Assembly: GCA_963721075.1 (NCBI GenBank)
Contig: CAVRHV010000007.1
Location: 1 to 64,000 of the forward strand
Direction of reading: 5' to 3'
DNA: 64,000 nucleotides
DNA from: DATFVA01 sp963721075
Lineage (GTDB): Bacteria; Bacteroidota; Ignavibacteria; Ignavibacteriales; Ignavibacteriaceae
Shown here: positions 47,106-57,000 of the stretch, piece after piece
Numbering within the stretch: position 1 is the stretch's first letter
Layout of the letters: each line of letters begins with the position of its first letter
Translations under genes and position numbers: made by a program
The notes under the pieces: generated by a model
The model's database searches: none
What the model was told of the DNA's origin: nothing
What the model saw: only the letters and a program-made list of their open reading frames with translations

Positions 47106-48761
47106 ATGAAAAAAATCGGGACGCAGTTAAAGGAAAATGAATCCCTTCTAAAAAAGGAAGATTATTATAAGAATCTGATCCGTAAACTTCAGGCTGAAAA
47201 AGAGATAGTTCGGCTTGGAGGAGGCAAAAAGTCAATTGAGAAACATAAGGCAAAGGGTAAACTCACTGCCCGGGAAAGAATAAATCTTCTTGTAGACGAT
47301 CCCAAAGATTTTTTTGAATTGAGTACATTTGCGGCCTACGGAATGTATGAGGAATACGGCGGGGCACCTTCATCCGGCACTATTTACGGCGTTGGAAGGA
47401 TCCATAACAAGCTTCACGTAATTGTTGCAAATGATGCCACAGTGAAAGCGGGCGCCTGGTTTCCCATAACTGCAAAGAAGAACCTTCGCGCACAGGAAAT
47501 AGCGATGGACAATCATCTGCCTATTATTTACCTGGTTGACAGTGCAGGGGTTTTCCTACCGCTGCAGGACGAAATATTTCCTGATAAAGAACATTTCGGA
47601 AGGATCTTCAGAAATAACGCTGTTATGTCATCTGTGGGAATACCACAGATTTCTGCAATAATGGGACCCTGTGTTGCAGGAGGAGCCTACCTCCCTATTA
47701 TGAGTGATGAAGCGCTTATAGTTGAAGGTGAGGGTTCGGTGTTTCTTGCAGGGGCACATCTTGTTAAAGCCGCCATCGGTGAAGTGATCGATAACGAAAG
47801 TCTTGGAGGTGCAAAGGTTCAGTCAAATATCTCCGGTGTAACCGATTATATTATGAAGAATGATGAGGAATGTATTAAGCAGATCAGGAGCATTGTTGAA
47901 AAGCATGGCCCTGATCAAAAGGCAGGATATAACAGGACGGAGAGCAAAAAGCCTATGTTCTCACCAAAAGAAATATACGGGCTCCTTCCTGAAGATCCGA
48001 TCAAATCGTACAATATGTACGAATTAATTGCGAGAATTGTTGATGATTCAGTTTTTGATGAGTATAAAGCCGGTTATGGAAAAACAATAATAACAGGGTA
48101 CGCACGAATTGACGGATGGTCAGTAGGTATTGTAGCCAACCAGAGGGATGTTGTAAAAACAGAAAACGGTGAAATGCAGGTAGGCGGTGTAATTTATTCT
48201 GATTCGGCAGATAAGGCAACACGCTTCATTTTAAATTGCAATCAGAAGAAAATACCTCTTCTGTTTCTTCAGGATGTAACCGGATTCATGGTAGGCAGCA
48301 GAGCAGAACATGGCGGCATCATTAAGGACGGCGCCAAGATGGTTAATGCTGTTGCAAATTCCACTGTACCCAAGATAACAATAATCGTCGGGAACAGTTT
48401 TGGGGCAGGTAATTATGCGATGTGCGGTAAAGCTTATGATCCCAGATTTATTTTCGCCTATCCGAATGCAAAGATCTCAGTAATGGGGGGAAACCAGGCC
48501 AGCAGTGTACTACTTGATATTAAAATCAAGCAGGCTGAAAAAAGCGGTAAACATGTTAGTGATGCTGACAAGAAAAAACTTCTTGATGAAATCATACAAT
48601 CGTATGAAGAAAAAAGCACACCATTATATGCTGCCGCCAGACTTTGGATAGACGAGATAATAGATCCGGCGTTAACCCGGGAATATGTGTCGATGGCGCT
48701 GGAATCGGCCAACAATAATCCTGTTATCCCGAGATTTAATCCCGGTGTCATTCAGACCTGA
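47106..48761 (+). CDS. Acyl-CoA carboxylase carboxyltransferase (beta) subunit, methylcrotonyl/propionyl-CoA type
   Basis: A 551-residue carboxyltransferase that moves CO2 from carboxybiotin to an acyl-CoA. KGKLTARERINLLVD, the LRAQEIAMDNHLPIIYLVDSAG stretch, PDKEHFGRIFRNNAVMSS and MGPCVAGGAYLPIMSDEA are closest to the methylcrotonyl-CoA carboxylase beta group. The C-terminal half has FLQDVTGFMVGSRAEHGG and ISVMGGNQASSVL. No biotin carboxylase or biotin-carrier subunit is adjacent in the window. Located downstream of meaB and an acyl-CoA dehydrogenase. Confidence 0.9.
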   Translation: MKKIGTQLKENESLLKKEDYYKNLIRKLQAEKEIVRLGGGKKSIEKHKAKGKLTARERINLLVDDPKDFFELSTFAAYGMYEEYGGAPSSGTIYGVGRIHNKLHVIVANDATVKAGAWFPITAKKNLRAQEIAMDNHLPIIYLVDSAGVFLPLQDEIFPDKEHFGRIFRNNAVMSSVGIPQISAIMGPCVAGGAYLPIMSDEALIVEGEGSVFLAGAHLVKAAIGEVIDNESLGGAKVQSNISGVTDYIMKNDEECIKQIRSIVEKHGPDQKAGYNRTESKKPMFSPKEIYGLLPEDPIKSYNMYELIARIVDDSVFDEYKAGYGKTIITGYARIDGWSVGIVANQRDVVKTENGEMQVGGVIYSDSADKATRFILNCNQKKIPLLFLQDVTGFMVGSRAEHGGIIKDGAKMVNAVANSTVPKITIIVGNSFGAGNYAMCGKAYDPRFIFAYPNAKISVMGGNQASSVLLDIKIKQAEKSGKHVSDADKKKLLDEIIQSYEEKSTPLYAAARLWIDEIIDPALTREYVSMALESANNNPVIPRFNPGVIQT

Positions 48762-48776
48762 TTCCGGGAATAACTC

Positions 48777-49517
48777 TTGTCAAACACAACTGACACAAAC
48801 AGCAGGATGTTACCCGGATCCCAAACATTTACCACTGCACAAGAAAGCATCGGGAGAGAAATAACCTTCAAATTCTTAGAAATAATTTTAGGGATACTTC
48901 TGTTTTCGATTACTCTGCCGGCACAGCAGAGCAGACTTTCAAACTCAGTTAATTATCTTTCGGAGTTTATAGCATCAGATTACTTTAATAACCTCAGCCA
49001 TAAAGTAAACGATCTTTCGCTTGTGGATACTCTGTACCGAAGAGCTGTTGAATACAGGAAAGGAGACTATTCTGAAGCACTTCTTTCTTTAACTCTTGCT
49101 GTGGTTCCATATAAGAAAGTGCCTATCCAGCTGCCGCTTATAAGAACACTGATACAGTATCCCCTGACCTCGGCAAATGACTCCGTTTTTCTATTAAAAA
49201 ATAAGAATCTCCCAAAGAATCTCTTTTTTGATACTCCTGATAATAATTTCGGAGACAAGGACAAACTTGCTCATTTCTTCGGAAGCGCATTTCTGGCTTA
49301 TAATTCATCAATCTTTGATTTGGGCGACCTAATTGGTTATTTTGTGGAGGTATTTGAGGAAGAATTTAAAGTCCAGTCAGTCATAGACAATCGTGATATG
49401 ATGACAAACAAGTTAGGATACATTTTCGGAACATTTCTGAAATCTGACAAATCAATTCTTCCTTCAGATGCATTCTTATTAAGAACTCTTTTTTATATTA
49501 GATACAACTTTCCATAA
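48777..49517 (+). CDS. Hypothetical exported or membrane-anchored protein
   Basis: A protein of up to 246 residues that I do not recognise. A hydrophobic stretch near residues 32-48 (FLEIILGILLFSITLPAQQ) looks like a signal peptide, but 30 polar residues precede it, so the true start may be later than the TTG at 48777; an ATG is at 48807. The second half has DKDKLAHFFGSAFLAYNSS and RDMMTNKLGYIFGTFL. The D-K-x-x-H-F and N-x-L-G-x-x-x-G patterns recall VanZ-like or DUF2279 proteins. It is followed six bases later by a response regulator. Confidence 0.5.
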   Translation: MSNTTDTNSRMLPGSQTFTTAQESIGREITFKFLEIILGILLFSITLPAQQSRLSNSVNYLSEFIASDYFNNLSHKVNDLSLVDTLYRRAVEYRKGDYSEALLSLTLAVVPYKKVPIQLPLIRTLIQYPLTSANDSVFLLKNKNLPKNLFFDTPDNNFGDKDKLAHFFGSAFLAYNSSIFDLGDLIGYFVEVFEEEFKVQSVIDNRDMMTNKLGYIFGTFLKSDKSILPSDAFLLRTLFYIRYNFP

Positions 49518-49522
49518 AGAAT

Positions 49523-50878
49523 ATGAACTCCATTTTAATTATAGATGATGAAACAGATATCTGTGAAAGTATAAAAATGATACTTGAGTATGAGGGCTAT
49601 AATGTCGAATACTCAACCAGTTCTGTTGAAGGGGTCAACAAAGCATTAAACCAGATATATTCTGCTCTTCTCCTGGATATACAGATGCCCGAGATGAATG
49701 GTTTTGAAGTGCTTAAAAAGGTGAAGGAATCCAATCCTGCACTTTCTGTAATAATGATCTCAGCCCACGGAAGTGTCGAGAATGCGATCAAAGCAACACG
49801 TCTCGGAGCTTTCGACTTTATAGAAAAACCGATTGACCGTGATAAGCTTGTAATAAGCATCAGGAATGCAGTTGAACAGTCGAATCTTATTCAGGAAAAT
49901 GCTGAATATAAAAAATCACTGCAGGAAGACGGGAAGATCCTTGGGAAGAGCCGCGCCATACAAAATATTCTTGCTACAATTGAAAAAGTAGCCCCGCTGG
50001 ATACCAGGGTTATGATAACAGGTGAGAACGGTACCGGAAAGGAATTAGTAGCAAAGGCTATCCATACAAAGAGTACGCGAAAAGATCAATCGTTTATAGA
50101 GGTGAATTGCGCCGCAATACCGAATGAGCTGATTGAATCTGAATTATTCGGTCACGAAAAGGGATCATTTACAGGAGCAGTTCAGCAGCGAATGGGTAAA
50201 TTCGAGATGGCAAACAAAGGAACATTATTTCTGGATGAAGTTGGGGATATGAGTCCCCAGGCCCAGGCTAAAGTTCTTCGGGCTATAGAAGATGGGAAAA
50301 TAGAACGGGTCGGAGGAAATAAAAAAATTGAAGTCGACGTTAGAATAATTTCCGCTACAAATAAAAACCTGAAAGAAGAGATTGGGGCGGGAAACTTCAG
50401 AGAGGATCTCTTCCACAGGCTGAATGTTATCCCCTTAAATATTCCCTCTTTGAAGGAAAGAACTGAAGATATACCCATCCTGGTTGAGAGCTTTGCCGGA
50501 GAGATCACTGCGCGTCATAAAAAACCGCTTGTTAAGTTCGAAGAAGATGCAATGAAATTTCTTCAGAGTCTGCCCTGGAGCGGGAACGTCCGCGAATTAA
50601 GGAATGCAATTGAGAGAATTATTATTCTGGTAGATAAAAAAGATATTACCCGCAGCGATATTGAGTTCCTTTTTGCTGGTTCACAATCATCCATCGGGGA
50701 TATAATAGAGGACAGCAATTCGTTCCAGGAATTTAAGGAAAAAGCCGAGAGAGCATTTATTATAAAACAGTTGAAGGCAAACGACTGGAACATCAGCAAA
50801 ACAGCTGAAATCCTTGATATTCAGAGAAGTCATCTTTATAATAAGATGAAGAAATATGAAATCGAAAAGGAAGATTAA
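49523..50878 (+). CDS. NtrC-family sigma-54-dependent response regulator
   Basis: A 451-residue regulator. The receiver domain (1-120) has the acidic pair IIDDE, phospho-Asp52 in LLLDIQMP and Lys in IEKPID. The AAA+ domain (about 140-370) has Walker A GENGTGKE, the sigma-54 contact loop ESELFGHEKGSFTGA, Walker B GTLFLDEVGDM, and the arginine-finger region NFREDLFHRLNV. A Fis-type helix-turn-helix closes the protein (NDWNISKTAEILDIQRSHLYNKMKKY). No histidine kinase is adjacent, so it is an orphan here. Its targets should carry -24/-12 promoters. Confidence 0.95.
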   Translation: MNSILIIDDETDICESIKMILEYEGYNVEYSTSSVEGVNKALNQIYSALLLDIQMPEMNGFEVLKKVKESNPALSVIMISAHGSVENAIKATRLGAFDFIEKPIDRDKLVISIRNAVEQSNLIQENAEYKKSLQEDGKILGKSRAIQNILATIEKVAPLDTRVMITGENGTGKELVAKAIHTKSTRKDQSFIEVNCAAIPNELIESELFGHEKGSFTGAVQQRMGKFEMANKGTLFLDEVGDMSPQAQAKVLRAIEDGKIERVGGNKKIEVDVRIISATNKNLKEEIGAGNFREDLFHRLNVIPLNIPSLKERTEDIPILVESFAGEITARHKKPLVKFEEDAMKFLQSLPWSGNVRELRNAIERIIILVDKKDITRSDIEFLFAGSQSSIGDIIEDSNSFQEFKEKAERAFIIKQLKANDWNISKTAEILDIQRSHLYNKMKKYEIEKED

Positions 50879-50880
50879 CT

Positions 50881-51228
50881 ATGGGAGAAACCATATTTTC
50901 CAAGATAATCAGTAAAGAAATTAAGGCTGATATCGTTTTCGAGAGCGACACAGTGATGGCCTTTAAGGACATCAATCCGCAAGCTCCTATACACATTCTT
51001 ATTGTCCCTAAGATCGAAATTCCCAAGGTAACAGATATCAACGGGAAGGAACACGCTCAGCTGCTTGGGGAGATGATTGATGTGGCAAATAAGCTTGCTA
51101 AGGAGAATAATATCGCTGAAGAAGGGTTCAGACTGGTTATGAACTGCGGTCAAAAAGGAGGTCAGGAGGTTTATCACCTGCATATACATCTGCTGGGCGG
51201 CAGGCAGATGAGATGGCCCCCGGGCTGA
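50881..51228 (+). CDS. HIT-family (HINT-type) nucleotide hydrolase
   Basis: A 115-residue histidine-triad protein with the catalytic HLHIHLLGG motif near the C terminus, an N-terminal FSKIISKEIKADIVFESD, and HILIVPKIEI. Members cleave nucleoside phosphoramidates or aminoacyl-adenylates. It is the last gene of the rightward run, two bases from the convergent dinB stop. Confidence 0.93.
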   Translation: MGETIFSKIISKEIKADIVFESDTVMAFKDINPQAPIHILIVPKIEIPKVTDINGKEHAQLLGEMIDVANKLAKENNIAEEGFRLVMNCGQKGGQEVYHLHIHLLGGRQMRWPPG

Positions 51229-51230
51229 TA

Positions 51231-52373
51231 TTAATACCTGCTGAAATCAATAATTGAATAATTATACTTTTTTCTGAGGAAGTCTATTGCCCTGAAGAGC
51301 TTCTTCCTCTTAACTTCCTCATCCTCAAACAATATCTCCTGTTCGTAGAAGTTTGAGAATTTACTTAATCCTATACCAATTAACCTCACTCCCACACGTC
51401 TGGTATGAGCTTTTACCATTAAATCCTTTGCCGTCTTAAAAATAATCCTGTCATCATCTGAAGGTTTAATAGTACGGGAACGCGTCAGGGTCTGAAAATC
51501 CGAGTACCGGAGTTTGATATGCACCGTGGATGCCATAAAATTTTCATCTCTCAGGTTCTGGCAGACCCTGCCAGTAAGTTCAAAGAGCACTTCATAAATT
51601 CTGTCACTATTGGTAACATCAGATCCGAATGTTGTTTCTTTAGAGATACTCTTCTGTTCATGTTCAACTGTAAGGTATTCAGTTCCCTCACCGTTTGCTT
51701 TCCGCCAGAGATCAATACCATATTTTCCGTACGCCGTTCCCCAATAATCCGAAGAAAGTTTTGTAACATCCCCGATAAAGTAGATTCCTTTATTATTCAG
51801 ATCTCTGAGCATAACTTTTCCGACACCGGGAATTGTTTCAACCGGCATATGAGAAAGAAATTCTTTCTCCATACCGGGAATGATATAAGTAATTCCCATC
51901 GGCTTCATACAATCGGAACCAATCTTTGCGACAGTTTTATTGCTGCCAATTCCTATTGAACAAGGGAGAGACAGTTTCTTCATTATCTCCTGCTGCAGTC
52001 TTGATGCAAAAGAAAACATAGAGCCATAAATCTTTCCGCAGCCAGTAAAATCCATATAAAATTCATCTATAGAAGCCTGCTGTATAACGGGGGCATAGTA
52101 TGTTAAAATATTCTTTACGGCGCGGGAAAAATGGATATATTCATCATAATGACCGTGCAGATAAATACCGCCAGGACAGAGCTTATATGCAGTTCTTATC
52201 GGCATCGCAGAATGCAGACCATAGGTCCTGGCTTCATAAGAGCAGGCGGCAACTACTCCCCTGCCATGCGGATCGCCTCCGACAATCACCGGTTTACCAT
52301 TTAAAGACGGGTCGAGAATTCTTTCAACCGATACGAAGAATGCATCAAGATCGAGATGAAATATTGTCCTCAT
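51231..52373 (-). CDS. dinB: DNA polymerase IV (Y family)
   Basis: A 380-residue translesion polymerase. Catalytic acidic residues appear in FHLDLDAFFVSVE and QQASIDEFYMDFTG; the palm and finger region has VIVGGDPHGRGVVAACSYEAR, and the thumb has a helix-hairpin-helix (ETIPGVGKVMLRDLNNKGI). The little-finger domain ends with VGVRLIGIGLSKF. No beta-clamp peptide is obvious beyond the C-terminal KYNYSIIDFSRY. It is the third gene of the lexA operon, nine bases after the DUF72 gene, which predicts SOS control. Confidence 0.95.
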   Translation of the reverse strand: MRTIFHLDLDAFFVSVERILDPSLNGKPVIVGGDPHGRGVVAACSYEARTYGLHSAMPIRTAYKLCPGGIYLHGHYDEYIHFSRAVKNILTYYAPVIQQASIDEFYMDFTGCGKIYGSMFSFASRLQQEIMKKLSLPCSIGIGSNKTVAKIGSDCMKPMGITYIIPGMEKEFLSHMPVETIPGVGKVMLRDLNNKGIYFIGDVTKLSSDYWGTAYGKYGIDLWRKANGEGTEYLTVEHEQKSISKETTFGSDVTNSDRIYEVLFELTGRVCQNLRDENFMASTVHIKLRYSDFQTLTRSRTIKPSDDDRIIFKTAKDLMVKAHTRRVGVRLIGIGLSKFSNFYEQEILFEDEEVKRKKLFRAIDFLRKKYNYSIIDFSRY

Positions 52374-52382
52374 AACTACCCT

Positions 52383-53294
52383 TTAGTTCAAATTAAGTTC
52401 CGGCTCGGAGGAACCCGGATTAATGGCATTCAGCCGGGGGTAGGCTTTTACTATTGTCTGAGGCATATCAACTTTTTCCTTCTCCTCAAGGAGATGAATA
52501 AGCTCAATGGCGTTTGCAACAGCCTCTCCTTTCGGATGGTTGTTCATTATAACATAAACCTCCTTAACCTGTTCCTGCACTTCTTTTATCTTCTGTTCAA
52601 TTTCCACAAGTTCACCCGGTGTATAAAGATAGTCGTACCGCGAACTCTGTTCTTCGTATGTTTGTTCTTTACCGAAATTCTTAATTGACTTCATCCAGGC
52701 ATCATTATTCCTTCCGTGGAAGCGGATATATGCCGTATCACTAGTTATCACAGGTTCAAATTCAATAGCTTTGCCGATCTGCGGCTGGTCAATTGTACAG
52801 AAAGTTAAATTCAATCTGCTAAAAAGCTTGTACACGTTCTCATTATTCCAGGACGAATGACGAACTTCAACAAAACACTTATAATCTTCAAATATTTCTT
52901 TAAGCCGCCGTATATAATCAGCAGATGAATCATTAAACGAAAACGAATAAGGGAACTGTATTAATAATCCGCCAAGTCTTTCAGCTCTCTCAAGCAGTTC
53001 CAGATTTGAACGGACAGCCATTACCTGCTGATCATTAAAATCTCTTTTATGGGTAAAATCGTTATGAAGCTTAATAGTAAACCTGAAATCTCCTGAGTCA
53101 GATACTTTTTCTATCCAGCCGTTAACGATTTTAGGGCTGATGTAAGTATAGTAGGAGGCATTAACCTCAACGCAGTTGAAATAATGCGCATAAAACCTGA
53201 GCCAGTCAAATCCCCCCGACTGTGTTTTGGGATAGAATGCAGGTACCCAGTCTTTATACGACCATCCTGCCGTCCCTATATGATAATCAGACAT
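52383..53294 (-). CDS. DUF72 (YecE-like) TIM-barrel protein
   Basis: A 303-residue protein of the DUF72 family, seen in the opening YHIGTAGWSYKDWVPAFYP, then HYFNCVEVNASYYTY, GGLLIQFPYSF, CFVEVRHSSW, AYIRFHGRN and VYVIMNNHPKGEAVANA. The family adopts a TIM barrel and is often found near DNA repair genes, but its reaction is unknown. It lies between lexA and dinB with short gaps (25 and 9 bases), so it is likely damage-inducible here. Confidence 0.88.
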   Translation of the reverse strand: MSDYHIGTAGWSYKDWVPAFYPKTQSGGFDWLRFYAHYFNCVEVNASYYTYISPKIVNGWIEKVSDSGDFRFTIKLHNDFTHKRDFNDQQVMAVRSNLELLERAERLGGLLIQFPYSFSFNDSSADYIRRLKEIFEDYKCFVEVRHSSWNNENVYKLFSRLNLTFCTIDQPQIGKAIEFEPVITSDTAYIRFHGRNNDAWMKSIKNFGKEQTYEEQSSRYDYLYTPGELVEIEQKIKEVQEQVKEVYVIMNNHPKGEAVANAIELIHLLEEKEKVDMPQTIVKAYPRLNAINPGSSEPELNLN

Positions 53295-53319
53295 TTTTCA
53301 AAATTATTTAGTTATTCAT

Positions 53320-53946
53320 TTATACTGCTTTTTTCTTATCCATACTTCGGTAAATACCGATAACTATACCGACGATCTTAAATGAAGAACGCTTTTTCTC
53401 AATTATAATAGGTTTATATTCCGGATTTTCAGAAACAAGCTCAATTTCATTTTTCTTTTTATAGAATCTCTTTACAACAGCTGCATCATCAAGCACAGCA
53501 ACCACGATCTGACCGTTTTTCGGTTCCAGGTTGGGATTAACAATTACTATATCCCCACTGAAAATATAGGCATCTTTAAGACTATCGCCCTTAACCCTCA
53601 GAAGGAACGAATCCTTCGGCATCCGTGCTATTGTTGGAAGTTCAATTGAATCTATTGCGTCCGGGTATATCGTAAGAGGATTTCCGGCAGCTACTTCCCC
53701 AAGAATAGGACGGGGGACAAAGAATTTATCCTCCAGTGTAAGTTCAATTCCCCGCGAAAGTTTAGGATTACGCTTTATAAATCCCTTCTTTTCAATGGCC
53801 TGTAGGTGCTGCTGCACAGTAGAACGGTTCCTGTACCCGAAAAATCCGGCTATTTCAGCAAGAGTTGGAGGATAACCTCTGTTTACTTTTTGTTCAATAA
53901 GGAACTCAAGGATTTTTTTCTGGATTTCTGTTAGTTCTGCCGGCAT
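53320..53946 (-). CDS. lexA: SOS repressor LexA
   Basis: A 208-residue repressor-protease. The N-terminal winged helix (1-70) has QKKILEFLIEQKVNRGYPPTLAEIA and the recognition-helix region RNRSTVQQHLQAIEKKGF. The self-cleavage site is Ala87-Gly88 in GEVAAGNPL, with the catalytic pair Ser122 (VKGDSLKDAYI) and Lys159 (AAVVKRFYKK). All parts for RecA-stimulated autocleavage are present. An exact palindrome 44 bases upstream is the likely autoregulatory operator. It leads the lexA-DUF72-dinB operon. Confidence 0.96.
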   Translation of the reverse strand: MPAELTEIQKKILEFLIEQKVNRGYPPTLAEIAGFFGYRNRSTVQQHLQAIEKKGFIKRNPKLSRGIELTLEDKFFVPRPILGEVAAGNPLTIYPDAIDSIELPTIARMPKDSFLLRVKGDSLKDAYIFSGDIVIVNPNLEPKNGQIVVAVLDDAAVVKRFYKKKNEIELVSENPEYKPIIIEKKRSSFKIVGIVIGIYRSMDKKKAV

Positions 53947-53989
53947 AATATACCTTCGGTTAGTTTGAAATAGAGCTTACTGCAAGAAT

Positions 53990-54007
53990 ACCATACATCT
54001 GTATGGT
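53990..54007. promoter_or_regulatory. Candidate LexA operator
   Basis: A perfect palindrome ACCATACA-TC-TGTATGGT (eight-base arms, two-base spacer), 44 bases upstream of the lexA start. Position and symmetry fit an autoregulatory SOS box. The motif is neither the E. coli CTGT-N8-ACAG nor the Bacillus GAAC-N4-GTTC form. I saw no second copy in the window. Confidence 0.75.
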
Positions 54008-54080
54008 AACTTATAAAAGGTATATTAAATTGTCAATATGGTGTGATAAGTAAGATCTGCTTTTTAAGATAGAAATAATT

Positions 54081-57000
54081 TTATGACTGCATAAGTGAGA
54101 ATATTTTTTCAAGGGAATCAACCATTTTCTCTCTAAAAATGGGTTTTGATATAAAGTCATCAAATCCGGCTGCTATAAATTTTTCCCTGTCGCCCGGAAG
54201 CACATAAGCAGTGACAGCTATAATAGGTATAGTTTCATAACCCTGCATACGGTGAATAATTTTAAGAGCGTCCAGTCCGTTATATTCTCCCTGAAGGTTT
54301 ATATCAAGCACGATAAAATCAAAGTGAATGGTGTCAAGAAGAGGAAGCGCTTCTTCGAAACTTACAGCAAACTTAACTTCTTTCAGATCCTTCATCTGAA
54401 CTTTAAACAGAATCTGTGAATCCACCTGGTCTTCTATATATAAACAGGAAAGCTGGGAGAGGTCTATATGGCCCTTATTAAATTCTTCACTATGACTTTT
54501 AATTTTCTTCTGCTGGTTTTTTCTCAGGCCTTTGGTGTCGTATAAATTCAATTTCCTCTTCAGCTTCTTCATTCAAGGAAACATCATCCTCAATTTCTGC
54601 TTCCGGGATTTCTTTTTCCTTATACTGTTCGGTATCAGCAGCACCTGCATTTTCTGTTTCTTTTATTTCTGCAGCATCAGTGGAAACTTCAGCTGATTCA
54701 GTATCCGTTACTTCTGATTTTTCTTCTGCTTCGAGTTCTTCGGGGAAAATAAAGCCTGATAAGTTCTTTGATTTATCCACAAACTTTCCCTGAAGCATAT
54801 CCATTAAACTGCGGGCAAGCTTGATGGACAGCTTTGAAACTCCGTAATCCTTCTGCATTTCCCTCTTATTAAAGATGTTATTGAAGTTTTCCGAGAAAGC
54901 AGGAGACATCGAGGAATAATTATCCTGGATTGAAATAACAAAACTGGTATCATCTAGCTGGTAAGCTGAGAAGTAAATTTTTTTAGTACTTGTGAACTGT
55001 GAGGCTATTTTAAATAAAAGCGATATAAGTGAAACAAATTTCTGCGTATCTGTTTTAAATGTTAATGAAGAGGAAATTTTCCCGTAAGCAAACTCTATAC
55101 CCTTATTTTTCAGAATATCACTTATTTCCTCCTGAGTTTCATCCACAATTTCTGTTACAGAGACTTCCTTTATTTCAAGTGAAGCAGGTTCCTGCTCCAT
55201 TCGGGAGTATTCAATAACTGAATTCATTGTACTTAAAAGCCGTCTGCGGTTCTGGTCTATTATATCCTTTGCTTCCTGTTGTTCAGGAGTTTTTTGTTCT
55301 ATGCTTTCAGTAAGTTCCTGGACAAAACCAAGCATTGCATTGATAGGAGTAAGTATCTCATGGAAGATCCCTGAGAGAAAAGCCGGATCTATTTTTTCTG
55401 ACGGAGCCGCTTCTTTTTCTATGATTTTTTCTACTATAATTTCCCTGACCTTCTGCTCTTCTTTCTGGGGAGGGTTTTCTGTCCGGTGTTACTATAAGCA
55501 TATATGATTCAATCTCATTCTTATAATTCATTACCGGATTAGCAAAAATTTCAGCTTCCAGGATATTTCCATCAGATTTTTTTAATGAGGATTTTAGAGA
55601 AATCTGCCCTGAAGTACCCGAATGGAAAATTCTGGTATTGATCAGCCCACGATCATCATCCTTCACCAGAGATACAAATGCCGAATTAACCAGATTATCG
55701 TTAGAAATACCAAGCTCAGTATCTGCAACATGGTTAGCTGATTTGATAAATCCCGACGAATCCGTAATAAAAATCATATTTGAGGAATTATCGTAGGCGG
55801 CTTTAAATAGCTGCTTCTGTTTTTCAGTTTCGAGATACTTCGTTACATCTTTAACAACGTTAAAATGAGCATCCTTGTTGTTAAATTTAAAGCTTGTCTT
55901 GCTGATTTCTACAAAAACCGAATCACCGTTTTTTCTCTTATGTCTGTACGGTCCTGTAAAAATACCTTCTTTAATGCCGCCTGAGGAGGAATCCAGTAGC
56001 GTTTGGATATCCTCGGGAGTATAAAGATCGGTCAGATCCATTTGTAGAAATTCATCCCTGCGGTAACCATATAAATTAAGAGCAGATTGATTAACCTCAA
56101 GAAAATGAAGGTTTTCTTTATCATATATAAAAATAGGCTCAGGATTATTCTGAATCAGGACCTCGTACATTTTTCCTCTGCTGCTAATTATTTTTTCAAG
56201 ATCTGAATAGGGGGAAACATCTTCCAAAAAAACCGAAAGTCCCTCCGGTTGATTATTTTCCCCATAATTTCTGCTGACAAGAACATTCAGTTCTCTGTCT
56301 TTCCACTCACCTGCCCTGGATAATTTAACCTGAAATTCTGTATCCTCAGATAAGGAGTCAAGAAATTTCTTTATTTTCTCCGAAATTTCAAGCGGAAAAA
56401 TATTAGTATAGGACAAATTCCTGAGATCAGAGAATTCATCTGAGAATAATTTACAAAATTCTTTGCTTGAATGCTCAATAACTCCATTTTTATCAAGAAC
56501 TGCTACAGCTGCAGGTATCCCGGCAAGAACATTTCTCTCCCTGATCTCTTTACATTCTCTTCCTGGCTCCTCTTTACAGGCATTGAGATTCCAATAACGG
56601 CAGCGAGGTTCCCTTCACTATCATTGAGCGGTATTTCAATTGTCTGAAAATTACTTATTGCTGAAAGTCCCTGTATTGGAATTCCCTCGGTTACGATTAC
56701 ACTATTTGAATTTTTGATGTAGTTTTCAAGAGATTTATAAACCTCATGCAGATAAACCGGAAGAAGTTCGATCTCAGATCTGCCTTCAAGCTGTGTACTG
56801 GTGAGACCAAGGTTGCGCGCAAGCATTTTATTAACAAGAATAAAGATGCCGCTGCTGTTCTTAATCCAGAATAGTTCATCAAGTCTGTCTATATCCTTAC
56901 GGATCTTTTCTTTTCCAATTACCGTGAAAGGAAATATTTCCCTCACAGAATCAATTATCTTCTCAATCTTTTGATTCCCAATCAGGCCGGAAAGTTCTTC

